From IMG/VR virus record IMGVR_UViG_3300020191_000005, positions 52,648-116,647 of that record: a stretch of 64,000 nt of DNA; one strand, 5' to 3'. Of the stretch, positions 1-10,300 are shown piece after piece (position 1 is the stretch's first letter; each line of letters opens with the position of its first letter). This stretch comes from a virus. Below the pieces are notes generated by a model. That model was given only the letters and a program-made list of their open reading frames with translations, was not told where the DNA came from and searched no databases. A program made the translations under genes and the position numbers.

Positions 1-240
1 GGTGGCGGCAATATAGATGGTGTAAGTATTGGTTCGACTAAGCCAGGGTCAGTTATCACTAACAACCTAACAGCAACCGCAGGAACAATAAATAACACTA
101 CAATTGGAGCAGTAACTCCGGCTAATGCAACGTTTGCTTCGGCACAAGTACAAGCAAACCCAACAACAGCTACAACAGTTACTAACAAAAAATATGTAGA
201 CAGTAGGGCATCAGCAATGGCTGTTGCTTTCGGAATGTAG
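1..240 (+). CDS. Tail fibre-like structural protein, C-terminal fragment
   Basis: The first frame is open from the window edge to a TAG stop at 238-240, giving the last 79 residues of a protein whose start lies outside. The fragment is rich in Gly, Asn, Thr and Ala and ends in a helical stretch (NKKYVDSRASAMAVAFGM). Small-residue repeats followed by a short charged helix are typical of the ends of phage fibre or baseplate-associated proteins. It sits directly before a giant virion gene on the same strand, which supports a structural role. The exact fibre type cannot be told from this piece. Confidence 0.6.
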   Translation, partial: GGGNIDGVSIGSTKPGSVITNNLTATAGTINNTTIGAVTPANATFASAQVQANPTTATTVTNKKYVDSRASAMAVAFGM

Positions 241-248
241 GAAAACAG

Positions 249-3200
249 ATGGCAAAGAAAAAAATTGACTCGTATATATTTCAACCAGGAATTCCTATTA
301 GTGAAAATAGATTTCCGTATGCATACAGTCTAATAAAATCAAACATTAACTTTATTGTTGAAGAACTGTCAGCATGGCTTACTGCACAAGTTGCGGCAAA
401 TACAGGTAATCCAGGATCAATATGGTACAACTACACATACAATGATGTACTATGTAGACGAGATACACGATACAATTTAGAAGGTACAGACGGAGCAACC
501 GGCGTACTTTGGGATTTGCGTTATGGCGGAAATTATCAAGCACGTTTCTTAGCAAGTAAGTATTGGATTAATTCAACTCCGCAGATTGATGGTGATAGAG
601 CTCCTGAAATTGCGGCTAAGAACTTTGTTGTTAGTTTAATTAATAACTACATTCTACCACAAGTTCCTTACACAAGTTTACAATCAGAACCACCAGCACA
701 AGTGCAAGTTTATGACAACGGCAGTAACTATGAAACAGGTACTGATGCAAGAATAACAGAACTAATGGGAATCATTACAACTGTTATTGCAGGCGGCTTA
801 GATGTTATTCCTCCACTACAGAGATCACAAATTTCAAGTGTTAAAATTCAAACTCGTGTTCCTGCAAACGATTTATTGTTGATTACAGATTCAACAAACA
901 ACGAAATTTTATATAACTTTAGTGACCCTGATTTAGGTGCGTCAACTGCATTCCAAACAGATGATACTTCACAGTTAACTAAAGGTATTGAAGAAGACTT
1001 TCCAAAGTTCCTTGAAAGAACTGGTACAGTTACTACAGTATACCTAAAGAAAGATACAGATAATAGAGTTTATTCTCCAAAAGCAGTAGCACTATTAGAA
1101 GCAAACTTAGAGTTTTTAAAGAAAGAAACTGTTGCTTGGATTGCAGGTAAAGTTGCGGCAAGTACAAGATTTACTCCAACTGCGGCAACATTTAGTCCAG
1201 CAAGTGGCCAAATGGTTTTAACAATTCCTAGTCATACGTTTTATAGAGGAGATTATATTAGAATTGCTCCTGGTGGTTTAACATTTACTTGTGCTAAAGA
1301 TAATCATGCTACTGAACATGCATATCCAAGAGCAAGTGGTGTGCCTAATGATACAGGAACAGATCCAACTTATAATAAACCAATTTTAATTGAAAGTTCT
1401 ACTACAGACACAGTTACAATTAATGTTGGTATTTCATCTGATACTTCAGATCACATATTTGTATCAGCAACAGCTAATGCAATTTCAGATGTATGGTACA
1501 ACTATACATACAATACTGCTAAGTGTGAAAGAGATATGGGATTTAATATTGAAGGAATTACACACGATATTAAATATTCTGGAAATACAAAAACACATTA
1601 CAATGCTAGTAAGTATTGGGTACAAACTACGCCACAAATTGACGGCGATAGAATGCCAGAAATTTTAGCAAAACATTTTGCTAGAGATGTAATTAACAAT
1701 TACATTTTTTCAAATACACTATACCCAACAGAACAAGTTGGTGCAGGTGCAATTTCACAAAATACTATTTTACAAATTAGTGAATTAAATGTTAGTCAAA
1801 GAGTAACAGAACTATTTGGTGTTATTACAAACGTTATTGAAAACGGATTAAATGTATTACCAATCAAAGAAGAAGTTAAACAATTTTACGATACAGATGA
1901 TATTCAAATCTTTATTGATCAAGGTGATGTTATTACTAGACCACATGACTTTGGTACAGATGCTATTGAACGTATGCGTGTTAGTAACTCAGTATCTATG
2001 CTTGATGCTGACTTTGAATACGGGTTACAGCCCACTAAATGGCAAGCGATTGCTATGCAAAGAGGATATCCAAGTATTTACGAAGTACCAGGTACTGATA
2101 CACAAGTATCATCAGTTGTAACAGATGCATCAGTTGGAACTGATGGTATTGGCCAAAGTAAAATTACTGTAACAACAGTTGGACCACATGGTATTACGGC
2201 AGGTACTCCTATTACAATTAAAGCATTAGAAAATAGTGTTGCTGGAGCAAGTAGAGCAGAAGGATCATTTGTAGTTTCAACTGTTCCAACAGATAATACA
2301 TTTACATTTTTTGCAAAATCAAAAGTTGGTGTTACTAACGGTGAAGTATTATCAACATTCTACACACAATTAAGACAAGCTGGATTTTATACAGGTGCGG
2401 CAATTGGCCAACCACAGTTTAGTATCTTATCACAAGGTGCTGAAGGAACATTTGTCAACCCATTAACGGCGGCAGAAGGTGCAAATATTATTACATGGTC
2501 TGGTGTTGCTCCAGAAGTTGGTTCTCCAGTGGTTAACGAAAGCGGACAAGTATCAACTGTTGGTACATATGGAGCGGCTGATGCTTCACGTTTAGCAGGA
2601 ACATATTCAGTAAGCACAGGTAGTTCCGATAGTATTGCGGCGGATTTAATTGTAGGTACATATACTATTGTTGTTGACGGCACAGGTGCCGCGACAGTTA
2701 CAGCAATTGAAAATCCAGGACGAAATAATGCTCCAGGAGATATTATTACTATTTCAGATGCATCATTAGGAAACGGCGGTGGTGCTGATTGGACTTTTGT
2801 TGTTGCAACGGTTGCTACCGGAGCAGGCATTGCAGTTGGCGCTCAGGTTACAAGTTTAACTGGTGGCGGAGTAGGATTTGAAAACGGTGGTACATTAAAT
2901 ACTTTAGACGTTAGCGGAGATTTTCCAGCAGGCTCTAATGCTATTGATGTTGTTGATGCAACAGGTATTGTACAAGGTGAAGCAATTGATAGAGGTGACG
3001 GAACAGCGATTCATGTTACTACTATTGTAGGAAATACACTTAACTTTGATGGAAATACTACAGCAAACATTGTAGGAAATACAGTTAGTTACACAGGAAT
3101 AACTGGTACTAATTATACATCATTGGGATCAGGCGCAACATTTAATATTGATAGAGGAAATCCTACTTTAGGACAATATACTGTTTCACTACAAACCGCA

Positions 3201-6200
3201 GGTATTAATTTTGAAGCAGGCGATGTATTAATTGTTGACGGACAACAATTAGGTGGTATATCAAATACTAATGATCTTAGAATTACAGTTGATACAGTTG
3301 ACGGTAGTGGTGCAATTTTAACATTTAGCTTTACAGGTTCAGCGTTTGATGGTAATGCAGTATTTACAAATGTAACAGGTACTAATCTTAACGGCTTAGG
3401 TACTGGATTAATTCTTGATGTTACTAGTAGTGCTGGAACTTATACAGCAGTTACAGATAATCCAACATACACTGATTTACCTCCAGAAACCCAAATTGGC
3501 GGAACTGGTGCGGCTTGGGACGTTGTATTAACAAATAACATTTACACAACTACAAAAAATGCAGGCTCACTTGATGCTGGATACACAGTTGGATCAGTTA
3601 TTAGAATTCCAGGTACTGTGTTTGGCGGAGCAAGTCCAACAAACGATTTAGATATTACTGTTGATTCAGTAGATGGCGCTGGTGCAATTTTAACATTCAC
3701 TGATTCAGGAATTGGTGGCGATGCTGTAGCAAACTATTCCGCTGTACCATTTACTACAAGTTCAATTGGTACTGGAGCTGAAATTAACATAGGGTTTACA
3801 GGAAATGTATATACAGTTACCGCTCCTGGTGCAGGATCAGGATACACACAAGGTGAAACTTTACTAGTTCTTGGTTCTGATTTAGGTGGCGCAAGTCCAG
3901 GAAACGATGCAACAGTTACTATCGACAGCGTTGGTGGTAGTGGTGAAATTACAGGAGTTTCAGTTACAGGTACGGCTGTTAATAGTGCAACATTTACTAA
4001 TATTGTATCAGGATTTAATGTCTTTGGTACTGGAGCAACATTTAATGTTACTCAAAACGCTGACACAACTTATACTGTTGTATTAGGTTCAACAGCTGGA
4101 GATAGTTATGCTCAAGGTTCAACACTTACAATACTAGGTTCTAACGTTGGCGGTACATCACCAACCAACGATATTACTATTACAATTACATCAGTAGATG
4201 GCGCAGGAACAATTTTAAGTATTACACATACAGGTACATCAGCGGCTCCTACGCAGGGATTTGCAGTTGGCGACAGAATGTTTATTATAGGAGACACATT
4301 CCCAGGTGGAAGTAGTCCAACTAACGATGCACTCATAGAAGTAACATCTGTAAATTCTGGTGTTATTACCGGATTTACTATTACTGGTACAGGACCAAAT
4401 GCTAACGAAACATATCCAAGTGTAACGTATACATATCCAGCAGGAGCAGGTGTTGGTGCAGACTTCAGTGTTACAAAAACTGCAACAGTTTATGGAGTAA
4501 ACATTACTAATGCAGGCGGCGGTTACTTAGTTGGCGAAACATTTGTAGTAGCAGGTACCGAACTAGGTGGTGCAACTCCAGCAAACGATGCAACAATTAC
4601 TGTACTAACTATTGACAGTGGCGGAGAGATCCTAACTGTAAGTATTTCAGGAACAGGTAATGATGAGGTTGTATACCAAGATATATCACAATCAGCAGGA
4701 CAGATAACAACATTATCTGGTAGTACTGCAACATTTGATATTACAATTAGTAACCAAGTATATTCAGCAGTAGTTAATACTCCAGGAACTGGATACTTTC
4801 CAGATCAAAACATACGTGTTCCGGGTACACAACTAGGTGGCGAAAGCCCAGCAAACGATTTAACAATTAATATTCTTACTACAGATAATAGCGGAACAAG
4901 AACCGGAGAAGGTTCAATTGCTTCAGTATCTACCGCAGGTACAGGACCAAGTGGAGTAGGATCATATGTTGATGTTGGTCCAACACCATTAGGAAACTTT
5001 GGTTCAAATGCAGAATTTACTATTCAAAGAACTAGTAGCAGTTATAGTAATCCAATAATTACAGTTGATGGTGAATCTTATGTAGCTGGTAATAAAATTA
5101 AAGTAGCAGGTACAGAGTTAGGAGGTACATCACCAACTAACGATGCAACAATTACTATTGCTGAAGTAGCAACAGACGGTAGTATTGTTGACGCAAGTAT
5201 TGTAGGAACAGCAGTTGCAGGAGATACAACAGTAACGTATGCAACAGTAACTATGTCAGAATTAATAACTGCTCAAATACCAGCTAGAACATTAATTGGA
5301 TTTGCGGCGTTGGCAACTACAGAAGTTTCATTTGCATCAGCACATGGATTGATTCCAGGAGATGCATTTATTGTTACAGTTAACTCAGACGATGGCGTTA
5401 ACAATCATACACTATTAGAAGGACCGTTCTTTGCACAACAGGTTCCAACTACAACAAGTTTAAGATATCAGTGTAGAGCTCCAGGTACTATTACACAAAC
5501 AGGTGATATTAGTGCAACGCTTTATCCAAGACCAGATAGTTTCTTTGTACACAGACCATATGATGGTGGAGTTATGCTTGGAACAGGAGGACCGCAACAC
5601 GGTGCTCAAGCAATTAGACAGAGTAAAAAATATATTAGATACCAGTCAGGTAAAGGTATTATGTATACCACTGGTGCGTTGTTTGCTCCAAGTTACGATC
5701 TATTAGATGTAACAGCAGACGATCTACTAGCAGGTACTTTCATTACAGTTACAACAGATGACGTTGACCATGGACTACAAGTTGGTGGACAAATTAGATT
5801 AATTGGTATTGAAACTCCAGGATATAATGGAAATTACACAGTAGCAAGTATTGTAAGTGAAAGAACATTTAAAGTTATTTCGCAAATTGCTCCTGCTTCA
5901 TTAACACCAGTATTAAGTACAAGAGCCCAAGTATCATTACTTAACTGGCACGGTGCAACTGTGCGTTCAGGTGCATTTGATGATCAAAACGGAATCTTTA
6001 TGGAGTACGATGGAACAAACTTTAGTGCAGTACAAAGAACTGCTACACTACAGTTAGCAGGTACTGTTGCAATTAATGTTGATTCAAACACATGTACAGG
6101 GTCAGGAACAAGATTTAGAGATCAGTTAAAAGCTGGTGATAGAATTGTTATTAAAGGAATGACACACGTTGTTTCACAGATTACAGCAGATAATGCTATG

Positions 6201-7958
6201 ACAGTAACACCTGACTTTAGAGGTAATTCAAATGCTACTGGTGTGAAATTATGTTTGATTAGTGATAAGAAAACTAAACAAGCTGACTTTAACAAAGACA
6301 CACTAGACGGTCTAGGAAGTAGTGGATATATCATGGACATCAGTAAGATGCAGATGATTGGTATTCAGTACAGTTGGTACGGTGCTGGATTTATTGACTA
6401 CATGCTACGTGGTGATGATGGTAACTTTATTTTCTATCACAGAATGCGTAACTCAAACATTAACACAGAAGCATTTATGCGTACTGGTAACATGCCTGTG
6501 CGTTATGAAGTTACTAACGAAGGTCCAAATGATAGGCTAGCGACGGCAATGGATGCAACACAAAATACAATTCCATTAATTACATCTTCATTCTTCCCAA
6601 CAACTGGTACAGTTATTATTGATAACGAAATGATATCTTATACTGGTGTAACAGGTGATACCCTAACAGGGTGTACTAGAAGTGCTCCACTAACAAACTT
6701 TGCGGCAGGTGCAACAAGAACTTATACAGCAGGTGGTGCTGTACCACATGACGAGCGAACTGGTGTAATTTTGATTAGTAATACAATTACTCCAATCATA
6801 TCACACTGGGGTTCAGCGTTCCTAACAGACGGTGGATTTGATGAAGACCGTGGTTATATTTTCTCATACGCTTCTGCAGGTAACGATATTAGTACATTAA
6901 GAAATACTGTGTTTATGTTAAGACTAGCACCTAGTGTTAGTAACGCTATTGTTGGTGACTTAGGTGAAAGAGAACTACTAAACAGAGCTCAGTTGCTACT
7001 AGAAGGTATTGAAATTACATCAGACGGATATGACAGTTCAAATAATCCAATTACTGGCGGTATTGTTGTTGAAGGAATTTTGAATCCACAAAACTATCCA
7101 ATTAATCCAAATGATGTTGGTTGGTCTGCACTAACTGGTGCGGCGGCTGGTGGACAACCGAGCTTTGCTCAAGTTGCTCCGGGCGGTTCTGTTGTATGGT
7201 CAACTGGTGCTACACAGGTTATTAGAAGTGCAACAGTACAAGGTCCAATGACACAAACTGCTGAATTCTTATACGGTAATAGAAATAGTAGATATCAGTA
7301 TTTGTCAACAGCAGAGTTTGCCGCTTTAAATGGCGAAGTTACAACAGGTGTGCAGGTTACTGCATCAGGTAGTAACGACTATACAAGTAATCCAAGAACT
7401 ATTGAAGAAGTTTATCAAGAACCATGGTACGGTAGAGTACGTTTAAGATTTAATCAAAATATTCTAGTACAAAATGCTGATCCAACAGTAACATTTAGAA
7501 TTGGTGGAGATTTAACTGGTTCTAACTACTTGTTCTTTACAGAAACAACCTGGAACGCAACAGGCGCTATTGCAGGCGACATTGTTGAAGACTCTAAGTT
7601 CTCAGCGGGTACTGCGGTTGCTGGTGTGCAAGAACTATCATTTGGTTCAACAACATATTACAGAGTAACGTTTACACAGAGTTCAAATGCAACGATAACA
7701 GCAGGTGATACGGTAGGGTTCTTATTTGGACAACCACCTTATGCACAGCCAGGTGAAACTGTATTCTCCTTTATTGCAACACCAGGACAATCAAGTTCAT
7801 TATCTCTAAGCTCATTGAAAGAGTTAACTAATACCACACTAGGTGGTAGAGGAACTTATCCAAATGGTCCAGACGTATTAGCAATCAACGTTTATAAAAC
7901 AGGTGGTACAGATACTAAAGCGAACATTATTCTAAGATGGGGTGAAGCTCAGGCTTAA
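249..7958 (+). CDS. Giant virion structural protein (2569 aa), baseplate/fibre type
   Basis: This very long protein has three visible parts. Residues about 25-185 and 280-530 are two diverged copies of one domain, each with WYNYTYN, a Cys-Arg/Glu-Arg-Asp segment and PQIDGDR. Residues about 1000-1660 hold an array of Gly/Thr-rich repeats. The C-terminal third is compact and carries YSWYGAGFIDY and RMRNSNINTEAFMRTGNMPVRYE-like segments, which I recognise from large structural proteins of marine T4-like phages. No membrane or signal segment is seen. The ATG follows the upstream stop by 8 bases with AGGAAA before it. The stop overlaps the convergent gene by 4 bases. A baseplate-wedge or adhesin role is inferred from size, repeats and neighbours. 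Confidence 0.75.
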   Translation: MAKKKIDSYIFQPGIPISENRFPYAYSLIKSNINFIVEELSAWLTAQVAANTGNPGSIWYNYTYNDVLCRRDTRYNLEGTDGATGVLWDLRYGGNYQARFLASKYWINSTPQIDGDRAPEIAAKNFVVSLINNYILPQVPYTSLQSEPPAQVQVYDNGSNYETGTDARITELMGIITTVIAGGLDVIPPLQRSQISSVKIQTRVPANDLLLITDSTNNEILYNFSDPDLGASTAFQTDDTSQLTKGIEEDFPKFLERTGTVTTVYLKKDTDNRVYSPKAVALLEANLEFLKKETVAWIAGKVAASTRFTPTAATFSPASGQMVLTIPSHTFYRGDYIRIAPGGLTFTCAKDNHATEHAYPRASGVPNDTGTDPTYNKPILIESSTTDTVTINVGISSDTSDHIFVSATANAISDVWYNYTYNTAKCERDMGFNIEGITHDIKYSGNTKTHYNASKYWVQTTPQIDGDRMPEILAKHFARDVINNYIFSNTLYPTEQVGAGAISQNTILQISELNVSQRVTELFGVITNVIENGLNVLPIKEEVKQFYDTDDIQIFIDQGDVITRPHDFGTDAIERMRVSNSVSMLDADFEYGLQPTKWQAIAMQRGYPSIYEVPGTDTQVSSVVTDASVGTDGIGQSKITVTTVGPHGITAGTPITIKALENSVAGASRAEGSFVVSTVPTDNTFTFFAKSKVGVTNGEVLSTFYTQLRQAGFYTGAAIGQPQFSILSQGAEGTFVNPLTAAEGANIITWSGVAPEVGSPVVNESGQVSTVGTYGAADASRLAGTYSVSTGSSDSIAADLIVGTYTIVVDGTGAATVTAIENPGRNNAPGDIITISDASLGNGGGADWTFVVATVATGAGIAVGAQVTSLTGGGVGFENGGTLNTLDVSGDFPAGSNAIDVVDATGIVQGEAIDRGDGTAIHVTTIVGNTLNFDGNTTANIVGNTVSYTGITGTNYTSLGSGATFNIDRGNPTLGQYTVSLQTAGINFEAGDVLIVDGQQLGGISNTNDLRITVDTVDGSGAILTFSFTGSAFDGNAVFTNVTGTNLNGLGTGLILDVTSSAGTYTAVTDNPTYTDLPPETQIGGTGAAWDVVLTNNIYTTTKNAGSLDAGYTVGSVIRIPGTVFGGASPTNDLDITVDSVDGAGAILTFTDSGIGGDAVANYSAVPFTTSSIGTGAEINIGFTGNVYTVTAPGAGSGYTQGETLLVLGSDLGGASPGNDATVTIDSVGGSGEITGVSVTGTAVNSATFTNIVSGFNVFGTGATFNVTQNADTTYTVVLGSTAGDSYAQGSTLTILGSNVGGTSPTNDITITITSVDGAGTILSITHTGTSAAPTQGFAVGDRMFIIGDTFPGGSSPTNDALIEVTSVNSGVITGFTITGTGPNANETYPSVTYTYPAGAGVGADFSVTKTATVYGVNITNAGGGYLVGETFVVAGTELGGATPANDATITVLTIDSGGEILTVSISGTGNDEVVYQDISQSAGQITTLSGSTATFDITISNQVYSAVVNTPGTGYFPDQNIRVPGTQLGGESPANDLTINILTTDNSGTRTGEGSIASVSTAGTGPSGVGSYVDVGPTPLGNFGSNAEFTIQRTSSSYSNPIITVDGESYVAGNKIKVAGTELGGTSPTNDATITIAEVATDGSIVDASIVGTAVAGDTTVTYATVTMSELITAQIPARTLIGFAALATTEVSFASAHGLIPGDAFIVTVNSDDGVNNHTLLEGPFFAQQVPTTTSLRYQCRAPGTITQTGDISATLYPRPDSFFVHRPYDGGVMLGTGGPQHGAQAIRQSKKYIRYQSGKGIMYTTGALFAPSYDLLDVTADDLLAGTFITVTTDDVDHGLQVGGQIRLIGIETPGYNGNYTVASIVSERTFKVISQIAPASLTPVLSTRAQVSLLNWHGATVRSGAFDDQNGIFMEYDGTNFSAVQRTATLQLAGTVAINVDSNTCTGSGTRFRDQLKAGDRIVIKGMTHVVSQITADNAMTVTPDFRGNSNATGVKLCLISDKKTKQADFNKDTLDGLGSSGYIMDISKMQMIGIQYSWYGAGFIDYMLRGDDGNFIFYHRMRNSNINTEAFMRTGNMPVRYEVTNEGPNDRLATAMDATQNTIPLITSSFFPTTGTVIIDNEMISYTGVTGDTLTGCTRSAPLTNFAAGATRTYTAGGAVPHDERTGVILISNTITPIISHWGSAFLTDGGFDEDRGYIFSYASAGNDISTLRNTVFMLRLAPSVSNAIVGDLGERELLNRAQLLLEGIEITSDGYDSSNNPITGGIVVEGILNPQNYPINPNDVGWSALTGAAAGGQPSFAQVAPGGSVVWSTGATQVIRSATVQGPMTQTAEFLYGNRNSRYQYLSTAEFAALNGEVTTGVQVTASGSNDYTSNPRTIEEVYQEPWYGRVRLRFNQNILVQNADPTVTFRIGGDLTGSNYLFFTETTWNATGAIAGDIVEDSKFSAGTAVAGVQELSFGSTTYYRVTFTQSSNATITAGDTVGFLFGQPPYAQPGETVFSFIATPGQSSSLSLSSLKELTNTTLGGRGTYPNGPDVLAINVYKTGGTDTKANIILRWGEAQA
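3240..5230 (+). repeat. Eight degenerate repeats inside the giant structural gene
   Basis: The core GG(A/T/E/S)SPxND recurs near 3251, 3628, 3883, 4150, 4306, 4566, 4837 and 5122, each followed by a strand-like ITVxxVDGxGxI and a Thr/Gly-rich stretch. Spacing is mostly 255-285 bases (85-95 residues), with one short (156) and one long (377) unit. The copies have diverged in DNA as well as protein. Stacked beta-rich modules of this kind are common in phage fibres. Confidence 0.8.
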
Positions 7959-7971
7959 CGTACTACGTTAA
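7955..7971. terminator. Perfect palindrome across two convergent stop codons
   Basis: TTAACGTA-C-TACGTTAA is a perfect 8-bp inverted repeat around one base. Its left arm contains the stop codons of both the rightward giant gene and the leftward oxygenase gene. There is no T run, so it may be a weak bidirectional terminator or processing site. Confidence 0.35.
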
Positions 7972-8530
7972 ATGCTATAGTAGTTCGAACAACGTTTTTA
8001 CTACTAGGCATTACTGCATGTTTTAAGTAAGAAGGGAAAAGTAATAACTTGCCCTTTATAGGTTGGAATTCGAATTGTCGGCGGCCGTACTGTGAGTTTT
8101 CGTTATGTGCATATTCAACATATGGATTAGGATTTCTAAAACATAACCCACCAGCGTTTTCATTAGCTCTTACCCAATACACTCCTGATATCTTATTCAT
8201 ACCATGTTCGTGTTCAGTATGTATATCGCCTTCGTGATAGTCTTGTGTCCACCAAGTGTATTGATTAACGTCATGTAAATGTTTAATACTAGATTGTTGT
8301 TGAAATCTATTAACACAATCTTGTATCTCACCAAATAATTCAGGCACATCGTTGATTAGATGTACTACTTTTTTATCTTCAAAGTAATCAGTAGCGTGGG
8401 GAGCATTGTTATCAGGTCTTGGAATTAAAGACAGTCTTGGCACTACAAACTGTTCAACTTCATTTGCAATGCGTTCTGGAACACTATGTTCCAATATAGG
8501 AATAGAAAATAATTCTCTAAAGACTGACAT
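7955..8530 (-). CDS. Putative 2OG-Fe(II) oxygenase
   Basis: This 191-residue protein fits the small phage 2-oxoglutarate/Fe(II) dioxygenase family. The metal site is visible as a His-rich IHTEHEHG segment near residue 100, followed by SGVYWVRA, and a distal His in LLLFPSYLKHAV, with an Arg in RTTIAFNVVR that would bind 2-oxoglutarate. The substrate is unknown. Family members hydroxylate proteins, sugars or small molecules. It is the most downstream gene of the leftward sugar island and its start overlaps the end of the next oxygenase by 14 bases, so the two are translationally coupled. Confidence 0.8.
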   Translation of the reverse strand: MSVFRELFSIPILEHSVPERIANEVEQFVVPRLSLIPRPDNNAPHATDYFEDKKVVHLINDVPELFGEIQDCVNRFQQQSSIKHLHDVNQYTWWTQDYHEGDIHTEHEHGMNKISGVYWVRANENAGGLCFRNPNPYVEYAHNENSQYGRRQFEFQPIKGKLLLFPSYLKHAVMPSSKNVVRTTIAFNVVR

Positions 8531-9104
8531 AGTAATTAAGTTTATTACCTATTTCTTGTAACACAGTTTCTCTAGGTTGTATATTAAATGCAATAGTAAT
8601 ACGAGGATCATCTTGTTCCCAATCACTAGTCATATGTTCAACGCCTTTGCTATTAGTAATAACTAATTGACCATTTTTGTTTTCAACGCTAGTAATTTCT
8701 TCTTCGCCTATATTGCGATATAATGTTTGTGAAGGCTCACTGTGTACACCTAAGTATCCGTGGAAACAATTATCATTATCTCCGTATTCATGACCGTGCC
8801 ATTCTAGTGTACGACCTTTATTAGGCCAATAGTTTAACCAACCAACGATCCAATATTCTAAACTAGTGTCATGCTCGATGTTTTTAAATTCTTCTCTTAT
8901 TGAACGTTGTAGTTCAAACATCCCAGGCATAATACTTGTAAATAAATTATAATACTGACTTACTGCGGTAGGTATTGAAGTATGTTGTGTTTCAAGACTT
9001 AGGTTAGGTATTGCAATTTCGTTTATAATTTGTTGATAAACAAAACTGCAATTATGTTTTAACTGAGATAAATTTAAATCTAAATTAGCCTTGTGGATTT
9101 GCAT
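8517..9104 (-). CDS. Putative 2OG-Fe(II) oxygenase, second of a pair
   Basis: This 195-residue protein looks like a diverged 2OG-Fe(II) oxygenase. WHGHEYGDND near residue 100 offers the first His pair, VEHMTSDW a distal His, and DPRITIAFNIQP the 2-oxoglutarate-binding Arg region seen at the end of this family. It is not a close copy of its neighbour, so the pair is unlikely to be a recent duplication. Both ends overlap neighbours by about 14-20 bases, as in a tight operon with the cupin and heptose genes. The target may be a sugar or virion protein; that is inference. Confidence 0.7.
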   Translation of the reverse strand: MQIHKANLDLNLSQLKHNCSFVYQQIINEIAIPNLSLETQHTSIPTAVSQYYNLFTSIMPGMFELQRSIREEFKNIEHDTSLEYWIVGWLNYWPNKGRTLEWHGHEYGDNDNCFHGYLGVHSEPSQTLYRNIGEEEITSVENKNGQLVITNSKGVEHMTSDWEQDDPRITIAFNIQPRETVLQEIGNKLNYYVSL

Positions 9105-9498
9105 CTGAAGTAGCCTCTGGTTGTACTATAACACCTTGACTATCACCTGGAATAATTCTAAAATTATCTTCAATAGAATCGGGTGTACTTACTTCAGTAA
9201 TACTACTACCCGCTTCAAGTGCTTCTAATTGGTGCGGCATCAATGGTGGATTTCTCCATGTGTCTCCTGGACCTAAAATCTTTTCCATAACTGTAGCTGT
9301 TTGCGTATCAATATAACGCAATTTAAATGATCCAGCATTTACAAACCATGATTCATCTTTTTCTTTATGAAAGTGCATACTAAACTTTGCACCAACCTTT
9401 TCAAAAACCATAATTTTTCCACAATATAAATCATTGGTTGCCCAAATTAATTCATATCCCCAACCTTTATCTACTTTACCACTATGTCTTGCTGGCAT
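9085..9498 (-). CDS. Cupin, sugar-isomerase type
   Basis: This 137-residue protein is a single cupin barrel. Motif 1 is HFHKEKDESWFVNAG (about residues 42-57) with two His and a Glu for metal binding. Motif 2 is PGDTWRNPPLMPHQLEA with the last His. The sequence resembles the cupin of type-II mannose-6-phosphate isomerases. It overlaps the HldD-like gene by 17 bases, so a role in nucleotide-sugar formation or sensing is likely. It could equally be a non-catalytic sugar-binding cupin. Confidence 0.75.
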   Translation of the reverse strand: MPARHSGKVDKGWGYELIWATNDLYCGKIMVFEKVGAKFSMHFHKEKDESWFVNAGSFKLRYIDTQTATVMEKILGPGDTWRNPPLMPHQLEALEAGSSITEVSTPDSIEDNFRIIPGDSQGVIVQPEATSDANPQG

Positions 9499-10300
9499 TT
9501 ACATACTCCTCAATTGTTCTAAAATTATGAACACCTATACTATTAATTAACTTGTTATTGTCTGAACAGGTGTAATACTGGTATTGTCCTTTAAGCTCTT
9601 CTGGCATAGGAATTTCTTCAATTTTAGCATTATACTTTTTGGCATACAGTTCAGCAATATCCATAAATGAACGAGGTGTACCTGTACCAACATTCCATAT
9701 ATCTGTATTGTCAACATCAATAAACTTTTCGATAATTTCACATACATCGCCAACATGAATAAAATCTCTTTCAATTTTATCACTGCCTTCAAACACTTTG
9801 ATAACTCCTGTTTCTTTGGCTTGTTTTTCAAACTTGCCAAATACACTTTGTTGGTCACCTTTGTGTTCTTCACCTGGTCCATATACATTAAAGAATCTAA
9901 AACCTTGTACATTAATCATAAACTCTGGAACTTGCATTACAAATCTATCAAACAAATATTTGCTCCATGCATATGCACTCTGTGGTTGTAGTTTAGAATT
10001 TTCTACAAACGTATCACCATATACACCAGCAGTACTAGCATACATCATTGATGTTCCTTTTTGATCACATAGTTGTAACAAACGCATTGAAAACTCATAG
10101 TTTTGTTCCATAATTTTTTCAATGTCTCGTTCAGTAGTGCTACTAATAGCACCTAAATGGATTACCCTATCATATGGTTCAGGATCAGGAATAACATTAG
10201 GCTTCCATTCAAACCCTTCAACATTGTGTCCTTTATGTTGTAAGTACGATCCAAGATGTTTACCAATAAAACCTTCATGTCCTGTAATTAAAATATTCAT
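9482..10300 (-). CDS. hldD: ADP-heptose 6-epimerase-like SDR protein
   Basis: This 272-residue protein is an extended short-chain dehydrogenase. It opens with the NAD(P)-binding GHEGFIG loop (residues 7-13), has STAGVYG, the catalytic Tyr110-x3-Lys114 (SAYAWSK), and FRFFNVYGPGE and ERDFIHVGDV typical of nucleotide-sugar epimerases. The FNVYGPGEEHKG region and its place beside an HldE-like gene point to ADP-L-glycero-D-manno-heptose 6-epimerase, the last step of ADP-heptose synthesis. It is somewhat shorter than bacterial HldD (about 310). Another nucleotide-sugar epimerase is possible. Its start overlaps the HldE stop. Confidence 0.8.
   Translation of the reverse strand: MNILITGHEGFIGKHLGSYLQHKGHNVEGFEWKPNVIPDPEPYDRVIHLGAISSTTERDIEKIMEQNYEFSMRLLQLCDQKGTSMMYASTAGVYGDTFVENSKLQPQSAYAWSKYLFDRFVMQVPEFMINVQGFRFFNVYGPGEEHKGDQQSVFGKFEKQAKETGVIKVFEGSDKIERDFIHVGDVCEIIEKFIDVDNTDIWNVGTGTPRSFMDIAELYAKKYNAKIEEIPMPEELKGQYQYYTCSDNNKLINSIGVHNFRTIEEYVNASKT

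Noticed and set aside
2387-2830. Leftward 147-codon open frame inside the giant structural gene
   Set aside because: It is the reverse complement of a low-complexity Gly/Thr-rich stretch, Pro/Val-rich and without a ribosome site.
3240-5230. Repeat array as a diversity-generating target
   Set aside because: No reverse transcriptase or template repeat is present and the repeats differ throughout, which fits ordinary module divergence.
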